Shown here: piece by piece, positions 1-5,009 of the stretch
Position numbering within the stretch: position 1 is the first letter of the stretch
Layout: each line of letters opens with the position of its first letter
Source of the DNA: Holosporaceae bacterium
GTDB lineage: Bacteria; Pseudomonadota; Alphaproteobacteria; UBA3830
Length of the DNA stretch: 5,009 nucleotides
Assembly (NCBI GenBank): GCA_031284345.1
Contig: JAITAC010000006.1
Location: 1-5,009 of the forward strand
Direction of reading: 5' to 3'
The notes under the pieces: model-generated
Databases searched by the model: none
Seen by the model: the letters and a program-made list of their open reading frames with translations, nothing else
What the model was told of the DNA's origin: nothing
Position numbers and translations under genes: made by a program

Positions 1-8
1 TGCGGGAG

Positions 9-31
9 TCCAGAGGGCAGAGCCCTCTGGA
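9..31 (-). terminator. Hairpin after the ABC ATPase gene, probable terminator
   Basis: Positions 10-18 (CCAGAGGGC) and 22-30 (GCCCTCTGG) form a perfect 9-bp stem around a 3-nt loop, with one further T-A pair at 9/31. It lies 10 nt after the TAG stop of the ATPase on the minus strand. There is no run of T after the stem; the minus strand continues ACTCCCGCA. It may therefore be a transcript-end or stabilising hairpin rather than a classical intrinsic terminator. Hairpins of this general form (GC-rich stem followed by GGACTCCCGC-like sequence) recur between genes in several bacterial groups from my recollection, so it could also be a dispersed intergenic repeat. Confidence 0.55.
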
Positions 32-40
32 TAGCTGCCC

Positions 41-727
41 CTAGGCAACGTGGAGGGATCCCGATTTTAGGGTCAGTGATTGCTGCATTTTTCGAGCAAA
101 GGACACATTATGGGTGACGAAGATCAGGGAGGAATGAAATTCTCGGCAAAGTTTCAGGAGAAGTTCGATGGCGGCGGTGGCATTTTTTTCGTCCAGATTT
201 CCGGTGGGTTCATCGGCGACGACCAGTTCCGGATCGAGGATGAGAGCACGGGCAATGGCCACTCGCTGTCGTTCTCCGCCGGACAATTTTTCGGGAATTT
301 GTTTAGCCTGTTTAGGGATATGGAGATGGTGAAGGAGATCCATGGCTTTGGAGCGGTAATGGGATAAATTTTTGTGGGCGATGCGGACGGGAAAGAGGAT
401 ATTTTCTAGGGCCGTCAGCTCGGGGATGAGATTGGAACTTTGGAAAATAAATCCCATAAAATTTTGGCGCAGAGCGGCCAGTTGGTCAATGGACAGCCCG
501 GTAATTTGTTTTTCTTTCCAGAAGATGGAACCGGAGAAAGGACTATCGAGGCCGCCGATGAGGTGCAGCAGCGTAGATTTTCCGGAACCGGATTCGCCGC
601 TGATACTGACGGTTTGCTGGGATTCGACCGCCAAAGAAATACCTTGCAGGACGGCAGTCATCTGTCCACCGGGCGAATGGAATTGTTTGGTGACATTTTT
701 CAGGGAGAGGATCGGTGAAGGCGGCAT
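41..727 (-). CDS. lolD: LolD-like ABC transporter ATP-binding protein
   Basis: This is a 228-residue ATPase subunit of the LolD/MacB/FtsE-type ABC family, which powers inner-membrane permeases; LolCDE releases outer-membrane lipoproteins from the inner membrane. All nucleotide-binding motifs are visible: Walker [10 protein letters not shown] (residues 44-52), Q-loop Q96 in FIFQ, signature LSGGERQR (148-155), Walker B with catalytic E173 in ADEPTGNLD, and switch His206 in FVTHN. Length and the DEPTGNLD motif fit the family. I chose ATG 727 because the longer frame to 769 runs through tRNA-Gln and adds 14 residues with no family match. No Shine-Dalgarno sequence precedes ATG 727. The partner permease (LolC/E) is not beside it on the right; only 40 bp are visible on the left. 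The exact substrate is inferred: other members of this ATPase group (MacB, generic FtsX-type exporters) look alike, so the symbol is tentative. Confidence 0.9.
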   Translation of the reverse strand: MPPSPILSLKNVTKQFHSPGGQMTAVLQGISLAVESQQTVSISGESGSGKSTLLHLIGGLDSPFSGSIFWKEKQITGLSIDQLAALRQNFMGFIFQSSNLIPELTALENILFPVRIAHKNLSHYRSKAMDLLHHLHIPKQAKQIPEKLSGGERQRVAIARALILDPELVVADEPTGNLDEKNATAAIELLLKLCREFHSSLIFVTHNVSFARKMQQSLTLKSGSLHVA

Positions 728-737
728 AGAATCGACA

Positions 738-811
738 TGGCTGCTTGACCAGGACTCGAACCTAGACAAACTGAACCAAAATCAGTTGTGCTACCATTAC
801 ACCATCAAGCA
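738..811 (-). tRNA. tRNA-Gln (anticodon UUG)
   Basis: The minus strand folds as a full cloverleaf. The acceptor stem TGCTTGA (811-805) pairs with TCAAGCA (748-742). The anticodon stem is ACTGA/TCAGT with a 7-nt loop TTTTGGT, anticodon TTG at 779-777. The T-arm contains GGTTCGAGTCC. The discriminator base is G (741) and CCA is encoded (740-738). The weak U1-A72 pair and G73 are known glutamine tRNA identity elements and agree with the anticodon. No convincing promoter is visible just upstream (812-900). The ATPase gene starts 10 nt downstream, suggesting a common transcript cut by tRNA 3'-end processing. Confidence 0.96.
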
Positions 812-907
812 AGACTATTGCTGGAGTGAAAAAAGAATGGGGATGAATGCAAGATAAAAGGAATGGATGGCGACGGAGGTTCGGCAATTTCTTATGGGAA
901 GACAGCG

Positions 908-927
908 GGAGACCTTTTACGGTCTCC
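908..927. terminator. Perfect 7-bp hairpin between kinase 1 and tRNA-Gln
   Basis: GGAGACC (908-914) and GGTCTCC (921-927) form a perfect stem around a 6-nt loop. On the plus strand an AT-rich stretch (ATAGCTATTATTTATT) follows. On the minus strand, the direction of the neighbouring genes, the stem is followed by CGCTGTCTTCC, with no T run. It most plausibly separates the kinase 1 transcript from the tRNA unit, but the terminator role is inferred from position. The rest of 812-1007 shows no gene. A second, weaker inverted repeat (CCTCC/GGAGG) sits near 951-962 and is followed on the minus strand by GCTTTTGG, so it is another candidate end for kinase 1. Confidence 0.4.
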
Positions 928-1007
928 ATAGCTATTATTTATTCCAAAAGCCCTCCGGGAGGTTGTGCCAGTTCTCCTTGGGAGTTCGCAATCGGACCTG
1001 AGAAAAA

Positions 1008-2648
1008 CTATACATCTCCTTCTGGAAGTCCTGCGGCAAGTTCTGCGGCAAGTTCTGCGACAGGTTCTGCGACAGGTTCTGCGACAAGTTCTGCGGCAAG
1101 TTCTGCGCGAAGTTGATCCAGGCTTGCGTGAAGTTGTGCAAGCTCATCAGCCGCATCGGGGTGCTGTATGACGTGGATCGACTCAATTAGAAATATTAAC
1201 GCTTGGGCGATTTTTGCCGCTGAATAGCGTGTAAAGGGATTAATTTCCTGCATTATCTGGATGCGCTCCCGGTCGCCGTAAGCGGCCGCTAGCGCTATGG
1301 CAACGTATTCATTAAAAGGGTATTCACTGGGGGCATCGCCAGCGAATACAGGGACGAGCATTGGGTCGTCGGAAGGTATGACTTCTATTAGTACTTGGAT
1401 AGTTCCACCAATGCGATTCTCAAGGCTAACATCATCTATCATCGCCTGGAGGAGCTCTCCGGGGGCATGGGCTAGGATTTGCAATATTTGAGCGATTATT
1501 TCCGCCGAAGGGCGTTCGCCGGGATCGTCACTCAGCATTGCCTGGAGGAGTACGTTAATGAACCCGAAAACCAATGGCGGATACCCTCTTTTCTGCTCAT
1601 TCAGTATAGCCTGTGCTTCTTCTCTGCTATACTGATAGTTATAATCCTCGCCGCACACTCTAAGCGCTCCAAATAATAACATATCCAGTATAGAAGCGGA
1701 CTCATGGATGTCATATGAAGATATCGAAGGATTTTCGCCAAACGGCTCCGAAAATGCATTTATTTTTTCTTGTAAAGTGACTTCTACAGTTTTCAATTCT
1801 GTCCGTTGGTCGCAAAGATACTGCAGCCGGGTGTCATAGGATTTGTCGGGATGCAGTTCTCTGCGTCGTGCTATTTCATTATCTAAGATCGTCAATTGCC
1901 CTGAGACAGTTTCAGCGGTCGGTAACGATAAGCCAAAATCAACAAGGCAGATGGTATGCTCTGTTTGGCCTTGAGCGTTCGTAACTACTTTAATCATGAT
2001 GTTACCGGGATGAGTGTCGCCAAAAGTCAAACCCAGCATATGTAAATCCGCAAGCACACGATAAAAATCTGATGAGAGCAATAGAGCCTCCCGAAGATTA
2101 ACGGGAAGTCCCTGTTCGTCATAGGGTGTCATTTTTTTGTCAATCGCATCCTCGACAGTGTACCCAGGCACGCGCCTTTCGACGGCGCAGCCATCTTCCG
2201 TCATCCCGAACGGGAATATGAGCGATCGAAAATCCTGAAGCGTTGGGCTTGAAATGGCACCCGCTCTGTATAATTCCAGCAAGGACCTTAAGCCTATTTG
2301 GGCGATGCTAAATTCCTGTGTTATACTCCTTCGATCACCTCTCTTGGCAACCAATTTTGTGGCAAATTTATTCGATTGCGCCTCAAAGACAGCACCGAAT
2401 GATCCTTTGCCAAGCATCTGCCCTAACGTAATGTTAGCATCTCCTCTTGTTGTCGTATGCACATCCAATACGCTTTCAAGAAATTGTCTTTCGTCTTCAT
2501 TCCGGGGGAGAGTGTATGTAAGATTACATTTCTCAGGTAAAACATGCGCATCTGGCATCCAAAGCGCCGCATTTAAATTTGATAATAATCCAAAGGCGAT
2601 CAAGCCAATTGATAGCTTTCCTTTGCGAAATAATCGTTTTTTATCCAT
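1008..2648 (-). CDS. Putative secreted Hanks-type protein kinase, paralogue 1
   Basis: This 546-residue protein starts with a classical Sec signal peptide: basic n-region KKRLFRKGK, hydrophobic core, and predicted cleavage after A27 in SNLNA. The kinase domain has a Gly loop LGKGSFGAV (79-87), probable ATP-anchoring Lys102 in LVAK, catalytic-loop FGDTHPGN with D211 and N216, DFG at 237-239, subdomain IX Asp313 and the late Arg379 in DDPGERPS. HRD is changed to FGD, and no clear APE motif follows DFG; a charged insert of about 60 residues occupies that stretch. A C-terminal region of unknown family follows, with leucine heptads and an Ala/Glu-rich repeat tail ending PEGDV. I chose ATG 2648 because it places the basic residues at the N terminus; ATG 2660 and TTG 2687 are in frame but give an unusual extension. 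No Shine-Dalgarno sequence is seen. Substrate unknown; the kinase fold is confident, activity is not. Confidence 0.85.
   Translation of the reverse strand: MDKKRLFRKGKLSIGLIAFGLLSNLNAALWMPDAHVLPEKCNLTYTLPRNEDERQFLESVLDVHTTTRGDANITLGQMLGKGSFGAVFEAQSNKFATKLVAKRGDRRSITQEFSIAQIGLRSLLELYRAGAISSPTLQDFRSLIFPFGMTEDGCAVERRVPGYTVEDAIDKKMTPYDEQGLPVNLREALLLSSDFYRVLADLHMLGLTFGDTHPGNIMIKVVTNAQGQTEHTICLVDFGLSLPTAETVSGQLTILDNEIARRRELHPDKSYDTRLQYLCDQRTELKTVEVTLQEKINAFSEPFGENPSISSYDIHESASILDMLLFGALRVCGEDYNYQYSREEAQAILNEQKRGYPPLVFGFINVLLQAMLSDDPGERPSAEIIAQILQILAHAPGELLQAMIDDVSLENRIGGTIQVLIEVIPSDDPMLVPVFAGDAPSEYPFNEYVAIALAAAYGDRERIQIMQEINPFTRYSAAKIAQALIFLIESIHVIQHPDAADELAQLHASLDQLRAELAAELVAEPVAEPVAELAAELAAGLPEGDV
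1026..1109 (-). repeat. 12-bp tandem repeat, 7 units, in kinase 1
   Basis: Seven consecutive 12-mers, plus-strand consensus AAGTTCTGCGGC or AAGTTCTGCGAC, begin at 1026, 1038, 1050, 1062, 1074, 1086 and 1098. They encode four-residue units (AAEL, VAEP, VAEL types) at the C terminus of kinase 1. Because 12 is divisible by three, gain or loss of units preserves the frame. The periodicity also keeps other frames open, which produces spurious Gln/Asn-rich and Arg/Cys-rich overlapping frames. Confidence 0.92.
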
Positions 2649-2655
2649 AATAGTG

Positions 2656-2687
2656 ACCATACCCGCACGGAAATGACCACTTGTCAA
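2656..2687 (-). promoter_or_regulatory. Conserved TTGACA leader of kinase 1, possible promoter
   Basis: The minus strand reads TTGACA (2687-2682), a perfect sigma-70 -35 hexamer, and TATGGT (2661-2656), a 4/6 match to a -10 box. Their 20-nt spacing is longer than the usual 17, so this is a weak call. Transcription from here would give a leaderless or nearly leaderless mRNA for ATG 2648, in agreement with the absence of a Shine-Dalgarno sequence. The 47 bp at 2658-2704 are identical in the upstream region of kinase 2. The alternative is that these bases encode a conserved N-terminal extension (TSGHFRAGM). Confidence 0.28.
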
Positions 2688-2802
2688 GAAAAATTTATCA
2701 ATTTAAGAAAAATATTTAAAATAAATTTACCATGCCATAAAACTACGTAAGACATTTTCGAAATAATTAGCTAAATTTTACCCATATTTTTCCGGAGATA
2801 TT

Positions 2803-2862
2803 TTAATTTTTTACCGATCGAGATGAAAATTGCGATCGTTTTTCATCCATAAAATTAAACAT
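2803..2862 (-). pseudogene. Relic of a third kinase 5' end
   Basis: The minus strand reads RAGMFNFMDEKRS..., ending at TAA (2805-2803) 16 codons after ATG 2850. It mirrors the starts of kinase 1 (RAGMVTIMDKKR) and kinase 2 (RAGMANVMNKKR). The DNA CGTGCGGGTATG, then 9 nt, then ATGGATGAAAAACGAT matches kinase 1 with one substitution in the last block. After MDEKR the resemblance to the signal peptide stops. I read it as the truncated 5' end of a further paralogue. A functional leader peptide or a shared DNA element is possible. Confidence 0.6.
2822..2847. repeat. Inverted repeat GATGAAAA/TTTTCATC
   Basis: GATGAAAA (2822-2829) and TTTTCATC (2840-2847) form a perfect 8-bp arm pair around a 10-nt centre that contains CGATCG. 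A second CGATCG lies at 2815-2820. The element is unchanged at 4964-4989. It could be an operator-like palindrome or a weak AT-rich hairpin. Part of it overlaps the relic's MDEKR codons, so it may be fortuitous. Confidence 0.4.
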
Positions 2863-2883
2863 ACCCGCACGAAAGCGGGCATG
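2860..2883 (-). terminator. Hairpin with T-rich tail downstream of kinase 2
   Basis: On the minus strand CATGCCCGC, a 6-nt loop and GCGGGTATG form a 9-bp stem with one G-T pair, followed directly by TTTAATTTT. This has the shape of a Rho-independent terminator and lies about 175 bp after the kinase 2 stop and before the kinase 1 leader, so it could end the kinase 2 transcript. Its right arm is the same CGTGCGGGTATG string found at both kinase starts, so it overlaps the 5' relic. Confidence 0.5.
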
Positions 2884-3058
2884 TGTTGAGAAGATTGATT
2901 GGAAAATTTATGAATTTCCTAAAACATCGCCATTGGGTCGACTACACCGTAAAACTATGCGAAACATTTTCGAAATACGTCCACCTGGTCGTTGTTTAAA
3001 ATCCTTCACTAAATCGCACAGTCTTTACGGGAAGCTCTGCAGTCGTATTTATGAAAAA
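2884..3058. other. Intergenic DNA after kinase 2, with a third copy of an upstream motif
   Basis: No gene is visible here. Positions 2947-2977 match 2735-2765 in 26 of 31 bases, including an unbroken ACATTTTCGAAATA. Together with the CATACCCGCACG at 2860-2871 (also at 2658-2669), this shows that about 2860-2977 is a diverged third copy of the kinase upstream region. It lies in the position expected for the leader of the relic gene. The remainder (2978-3052) shows no similarity to the kinase 1 3' flank; homology between the two genes' 3' ends begins at about 1002/3053. Confidence 0.6.
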
Positions 3059-4789
3059 CTATACATCTCCTTCCGGATGTTCTTCGGCAAGTTCTGCGAC
3101 GAGTCCTGCGACAAGTTCTTCGGCAGGTTCTGCGACAGATTTTGCGGCAAGTTCTGCGGCAAGTTCTGCGCGAAGTTGATCCAGGCTTGTGTGAAGTTGT
3201 GCAAGCCAACCAGCCTCATCGTGGTGCTGCATGATGAAGACCAGCCCAATCAAAAACAGTAACGCACTGGCGACTACTTCCGCGGAACGGCGTTTATTGC
3301 CGAAAGAAGAACTTGACATTTCCGCTTGCGCATCTGGGGCGCCGTAAATGGCCGCTAGCGCTATGGCAATCTCCCTGCCGAAAGGTTGTTCATTGGGGTT
3401 ATCGCTCGCAAACACATGGACAAGCATTGGGTGGCCGGAAGGTATGAATTCCTCTAATATATGGATAGTTTCAAAAATGCGATTCTCAAAGCTATCAGCA
3501 TTTACCATCGCCTGGAGGAGCTTTTCGGGGGCGTGGGCTAGAGTCCAAAACGCTTGAGCAGCTATTTCCGCCGAAGGGCGTTCGTCGGGATCGTCATTCA
3601 GCATTGCCTTAAGGAGTACGCTAATGAACACGAAAACCAATGGCGAATACCCTGCTTCCCGTTTCTCCAATATAACCTGCGCGTCTTCTCTGCTATGCTG
3701 ATAGTTATAATCCGGGCCGAACACTCTAAGCACTCCAAATAATAACATATCCAGTATAAAAGCGGACTTATAAATGTCAAAGGCGGGTGTTACTCTTCCC
3801 TGAAAAGAATGATCTCTGATTTCATCGCAAGCACTTATTTGGTCTATTAATTCATTTCTCACCTGGATAAGTTTCATATGGTCTTCAGATAATTCGCCAT
3901 GATACGGTTCTTCATGTTGTCTTATTAAGGCATCTACTTCTTTAAGTTGGGCTACAAGATCGGTACGTTCATGTCGTTCTCTATGTTCCGGTGGAATGAA
4001 GACAGTCGGTTGATTTAGTATAGCACTATGGAGAGGTTTTCCGTTTCTTGACAGCAGGCCAAAATCAATAAGACGGCAGGCCCAACTTCCTTCTGTCGGC
4101 TCGATCATGACGTTACCGCAATGAAGGTCAATAAAATCAAAACCCAGCCCATGTAGAATTGCAAGCGCACAGCAAAAATTCGATGCGAGCGATAAGGCAT
4201 TCCGGCAATCGTCGGGAAATCCGAGTCCGTAAGGCGCTCTCCTCCCTGTAACCGTATGAAAAACATCTGAACCGTTCACGCGCCTTTGAACAAGGAATTC
4301 CGATCCACTGTCCCCAACGGCAAGCGTACCTATCCCAACGGAAAGCGTAATGGATTGTAGTGCTCGTGACATTGATTCCGAAATGTGGTTTTCTGGGCGT
4401 AATAATCCCAGTATGCCCTCTAAAACTCTCCTAGAGGCTACAGCTTCACCAAGCATAAACATTCGGCTTACTCGTTCTTCTCCTTTGAATACTTTAACAA
4501 TCACTGCTGTGCCATCAGGATATATTCCTTCACAAACTTTACCGTATGTTCCTTCGCCGAGCTCGCGCATCAATCGGATGCTTATTGTATCTGCAGGAAT
4601 AGGTACACCCTGTAAATTTTCCAAAAATCGTCTTTCATCTTCATTCATTTCGATTTGGCTTACAATACTTTTTCGCGGATCGAAAGTACATAAATACCCC
4701 TGAGAGGCCGCATTTAAATTTGATAATAGCCCAAAGGCGATCAAGGTAATTGATAGCTTTCCTTTACAAAATAATCGTTTTTTATTCAT
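3059..4789 (-). CDS. Putative secreted Hanks-type protein kinase, paralogue 2
   Basis: This 576-residue protein is a paralogue of kinase 1. The signal peptide (KKRLFCKGK n-region, cleavage expected after A27) is followed by a kinase domain: Gly loop LGEGTYGKV (77-85), probable ATP Lys99 in IVKV, candidate helix-C Glu115, catalytic loop FIDLHCGN (D221, N226), DFG 242-244, and an APE-like PPE with E268. A charged insert of about 65 residues, probably helical, separates PPE from subdomain IX Asp338; Arg404 lies in DDPDERPS. HRD is replaced by FID, and the usual catalytic-loop Lys by His. After the kinase domain comes a region with a hydrophobic stretch at 505-521 that could insert in a membrane, then leucine heptads and the Ala/Glu-rich tail ending PEGDV. 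ATG 4789 was chosen for the same reason as in kinase 1. It keeps more canonical motifs than kinase 1, so it is the likelier active enzyme. Target unknown. Confidence 0.86.
   Translation of the reverse strand: MNKKRLFCKGKLSITLIAFGLLSNLNAASQGYLCTFDPRKSIVSQIEMNEDERRFLENLQGVPIPADTISIRLMRELGEGTYGKVCEGIYPDGTAVIVKVFKGEERVSRMFMLGEAVASRRVLEGILGLLRPENHISESMSRALQSITLSVGIGTLAVGDSGSEFLVQRRVNGSDVFHTVTGRRAPYGLGFPDDCRNALSLASNFCCALAILHGLGFDFIDLHCGNVMIEPTEGSWACRLIDFGLLSRNGKPLHSAILNQPTVFIPPEHRERHERTDLVAQLKEVDALIRQHEEPYHGELSEDHMKLIQVRNELIDQISACDEIRDHSFQGRVTPAFDIYKSAFILDMLLFGVLRVFGPDYNYQHSREDAQVILEKREAGYSPLVFVFISVLLKAMLNDDPDERPSAEIAAQAFWTLAHAPEKLLQAMVNADSFENRIFETIHILEEFIPSGHPMLVHVFASDNPNEQPFGREIAIALAAIYGAPDAQAEMSSSSFGNKRRSAEVVASALLFLIGLVFIMQHHDEAGWLAQLHTSLDQLRAELAAELAAKSVAEPAEELVAGLVAELAEEHPEGDV
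3077..3172 (-). repeat. 12-bp tandem repeat, 8 units, in kinase 2
   Basis: Eight degenerate 12-mers begin at 3077, 3089, 3101, 3113, 3125, 3137, 3149 and 3161, with the same consensus as in kinase 1 (AAGTTCTGCGGC/GAC). The two units nearest the kinase domain (3149-3172) match those of kinase 1 exactly; the others are scrambled. They encode four-residue units such as AAEL, VAEP, VAGL and AEEH. One extra unit relative to kinase 1 shows expansion or contraction since duplication. Confidence 0.9.
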
Positions 4790-4796
4790 AACGTTG

Positions 4797-4828
4797 GCCA
4801 TACCCGCACGGAAATGACCACTTGTCAA
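4797..4828 (-). promoter_or_regulatory. Conserved TTGACA leader of kinase 2, possible promoter
   Basis: TTGACA (4828-4823) and TATGGC (4802-4797) are spaced by 20 nt, the same arrangement as before kinase 1. The -10-like box is weaker here. No Shine-Dalgarno sequence lies between it and ATG 4789. Confidence is low because the spacing is poor and the same bases could be an N-terminal coding extension from the in-frame TTG. Confidence 0.26.
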
Positions 4829-4944
4829 GAAAAATTTATCAATTTGAGAAAAATATTTAAAATAAATTTACCATCCCGCAAAACTACGTAAGACATTTTT
4901 GAAGTAATTAGCTAAATTTTACCCATATTTTTTCCAGGGATATT

Positions 4945-5004
4945 TTAATTTTTTACCGATCGAGATGAAAATTGCGATCGTTTTTCATCCATAAAATTAA
5001 ACAT
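4945..5004 (-). pseudogene. Second copy of the kinase 5' relic
   Basis: The 16-codon frame beginning MDEKRS (ATG 4992, TAA 4947-4945), preceded by an in-frame ATG at 5004, is identical to the relic at 2803-2862. Its presence upstream of kinase 2 shows that the relic was already part of the unit that duplicated. The left arm of the terminator-like hairpin seen at 2860-2883 begins at the window edge and cannot be confirmed here. Confidence 0.55.
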
Positions 5005-5009
5005 ACCCG

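Larger units (their letters stand above)
2566..2868. repeat. Long direct repeat, left copy (signal peptide plus upstream region)
   Basis: This block matches 4707-5009 at an offset of 2141-2142 bp. It covers the signal-peptide codons of kinase 1 and about 220 bp of AT-rich upstream DNA. In the part upstream of about 2641 I count 13 substitutions and one 1-nt indel in about 229 bp; the distal part (2795-2867) is the same in both copies. Similarity drops sharply inside the mature kinase N-lobe. The pattern fits tandem gene duplication followed by conservation or gene conversion of the 5' region. Confidence 0.93.
4707..5009. repeat. Long direct repeat, right copy, running off the window
   Basis: This copy carries the kinase 2 signal-peptide codons and upstream region and matches 2566-2868. 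It is still identical to the left copy at the last base of the window (CATACCCG), so the repeat end is not seen. It includes the same inverted repeat at 4964-4989. Confidence 0.93.

Noticed and set aside
728..769. A 14-residue longer start for the ABC ATPase
   Set aside because: These codons lie inside the tRNA-Gln gene and its CCA end, and the added residues do not resemble the family N terminus; ATG 727 fits the usual length.
80..857. Plus-strand open frames opposite the ATPase gene and tRNA
   Set aside because: They are antisense to a clear ABC ATPase with all motifs and run across the tRNA; none shows a recognisable protein pattern.
935..1186. A Gln/Asn/Leu-rich frame (NLPQNLSQ repeats) on the minus strand, and its counterpart at 3049-3249
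   Set aside because: It overlaps the kinase C terminus in another frame. The 12-bp period keeps all frames open, and the frame has no support outside the repeat.
2254..2676. Plus-strand open frame opposite the kinase 1 N-lobe, and a similar one at 4350-4703
   Set aside because: Both are antisense to signal-peptide and Gly-loop coding sequence and show no independent coding features.
2815..2838. Two CGATCG palindromes 18 bp apart as a possible site-specific recombination or origin element
   Set aside because: Only two copies, with no DnaA-box-like cluster, integrase gene or other origin feature nearby.
3077..3172. Possible CRISPR-like array
   Set aside because: The units are contiguous 12-mers without spacers and lie in frame within a coding sequence.
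1008..5009. Insertion sequence or transposon as the cause of the repeat
   Set aside because: No transposase, terminal inverted repeats or target-site duplication is visible; the repeated unit is a gene plus its leader, which fits tandem duplication.

Overview
The window carries four confident genes, all on the minus strand. In transcription order (right to left) they are a putative secreted Hanks-type protein kinase (stop at 3059), a paralogous secreted kinase (stop at 1008), a tRNA-Gln(UUG), and a LolD-type ABC-transporter ATPase (stop at 41). A LolD-like ATPase and two Sec signal peptides ending in an AXA-like Ala site point to a Gram-negative bacterium. Secreted eukaryotic-like kinases in tandem copies suggest, without proving, a host-associated or intracellular lifestyle. 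A PVC-group (Verrucomicrobiota-like) origin is only a guess, and nothing in the sequence fixes the taxon.

Left part (1-1007): a strong hairpin follows the ABC ATPase stop codon. The ATPase start lies only 10 nt after the encoded CCA end of the tRNA, so an apparent longer ATPase reading frame that begins inside the tRNA is wrong. Between tRNA and kinase 1 lie about 200 bp with a 7-bp perfect hairpin and no gene.

Right part (1008-5009): two tandem paralogues, each with signal peptide, Hanks-type kinase domain, a C-terminal extension and a degenerate 12-bp tandem repeat encoding an Ala/Glu/Leu-rich tail ending in PEGDV. The active-site loop is atypical: HRD is replaced by FGD or FID, followed by D-x-H-x-G-N. 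The signal-peptide region and about 230 bp of upstream DNA are almost the same in the two copies (my hand count is 13 substitutions and one indel in about 229 bp), while the kinase N-lobes have diverged strongly. The roughly 410-bp gap between the kinases also holds a short relic that looks like the 5' end of a third paralogue. The same relic recurs at the right edge, so the tandem array (unit about 2.14 kb) may continue beyond the window.

The kinases probably act outside the cytoplasm. The ATPase and tRNA are housekeeping genes with no evident functional link to them. The most unusual content is the tandem secreted-kinase family: a conserved export leader and repeat tail around a variable, atypical kinase core.
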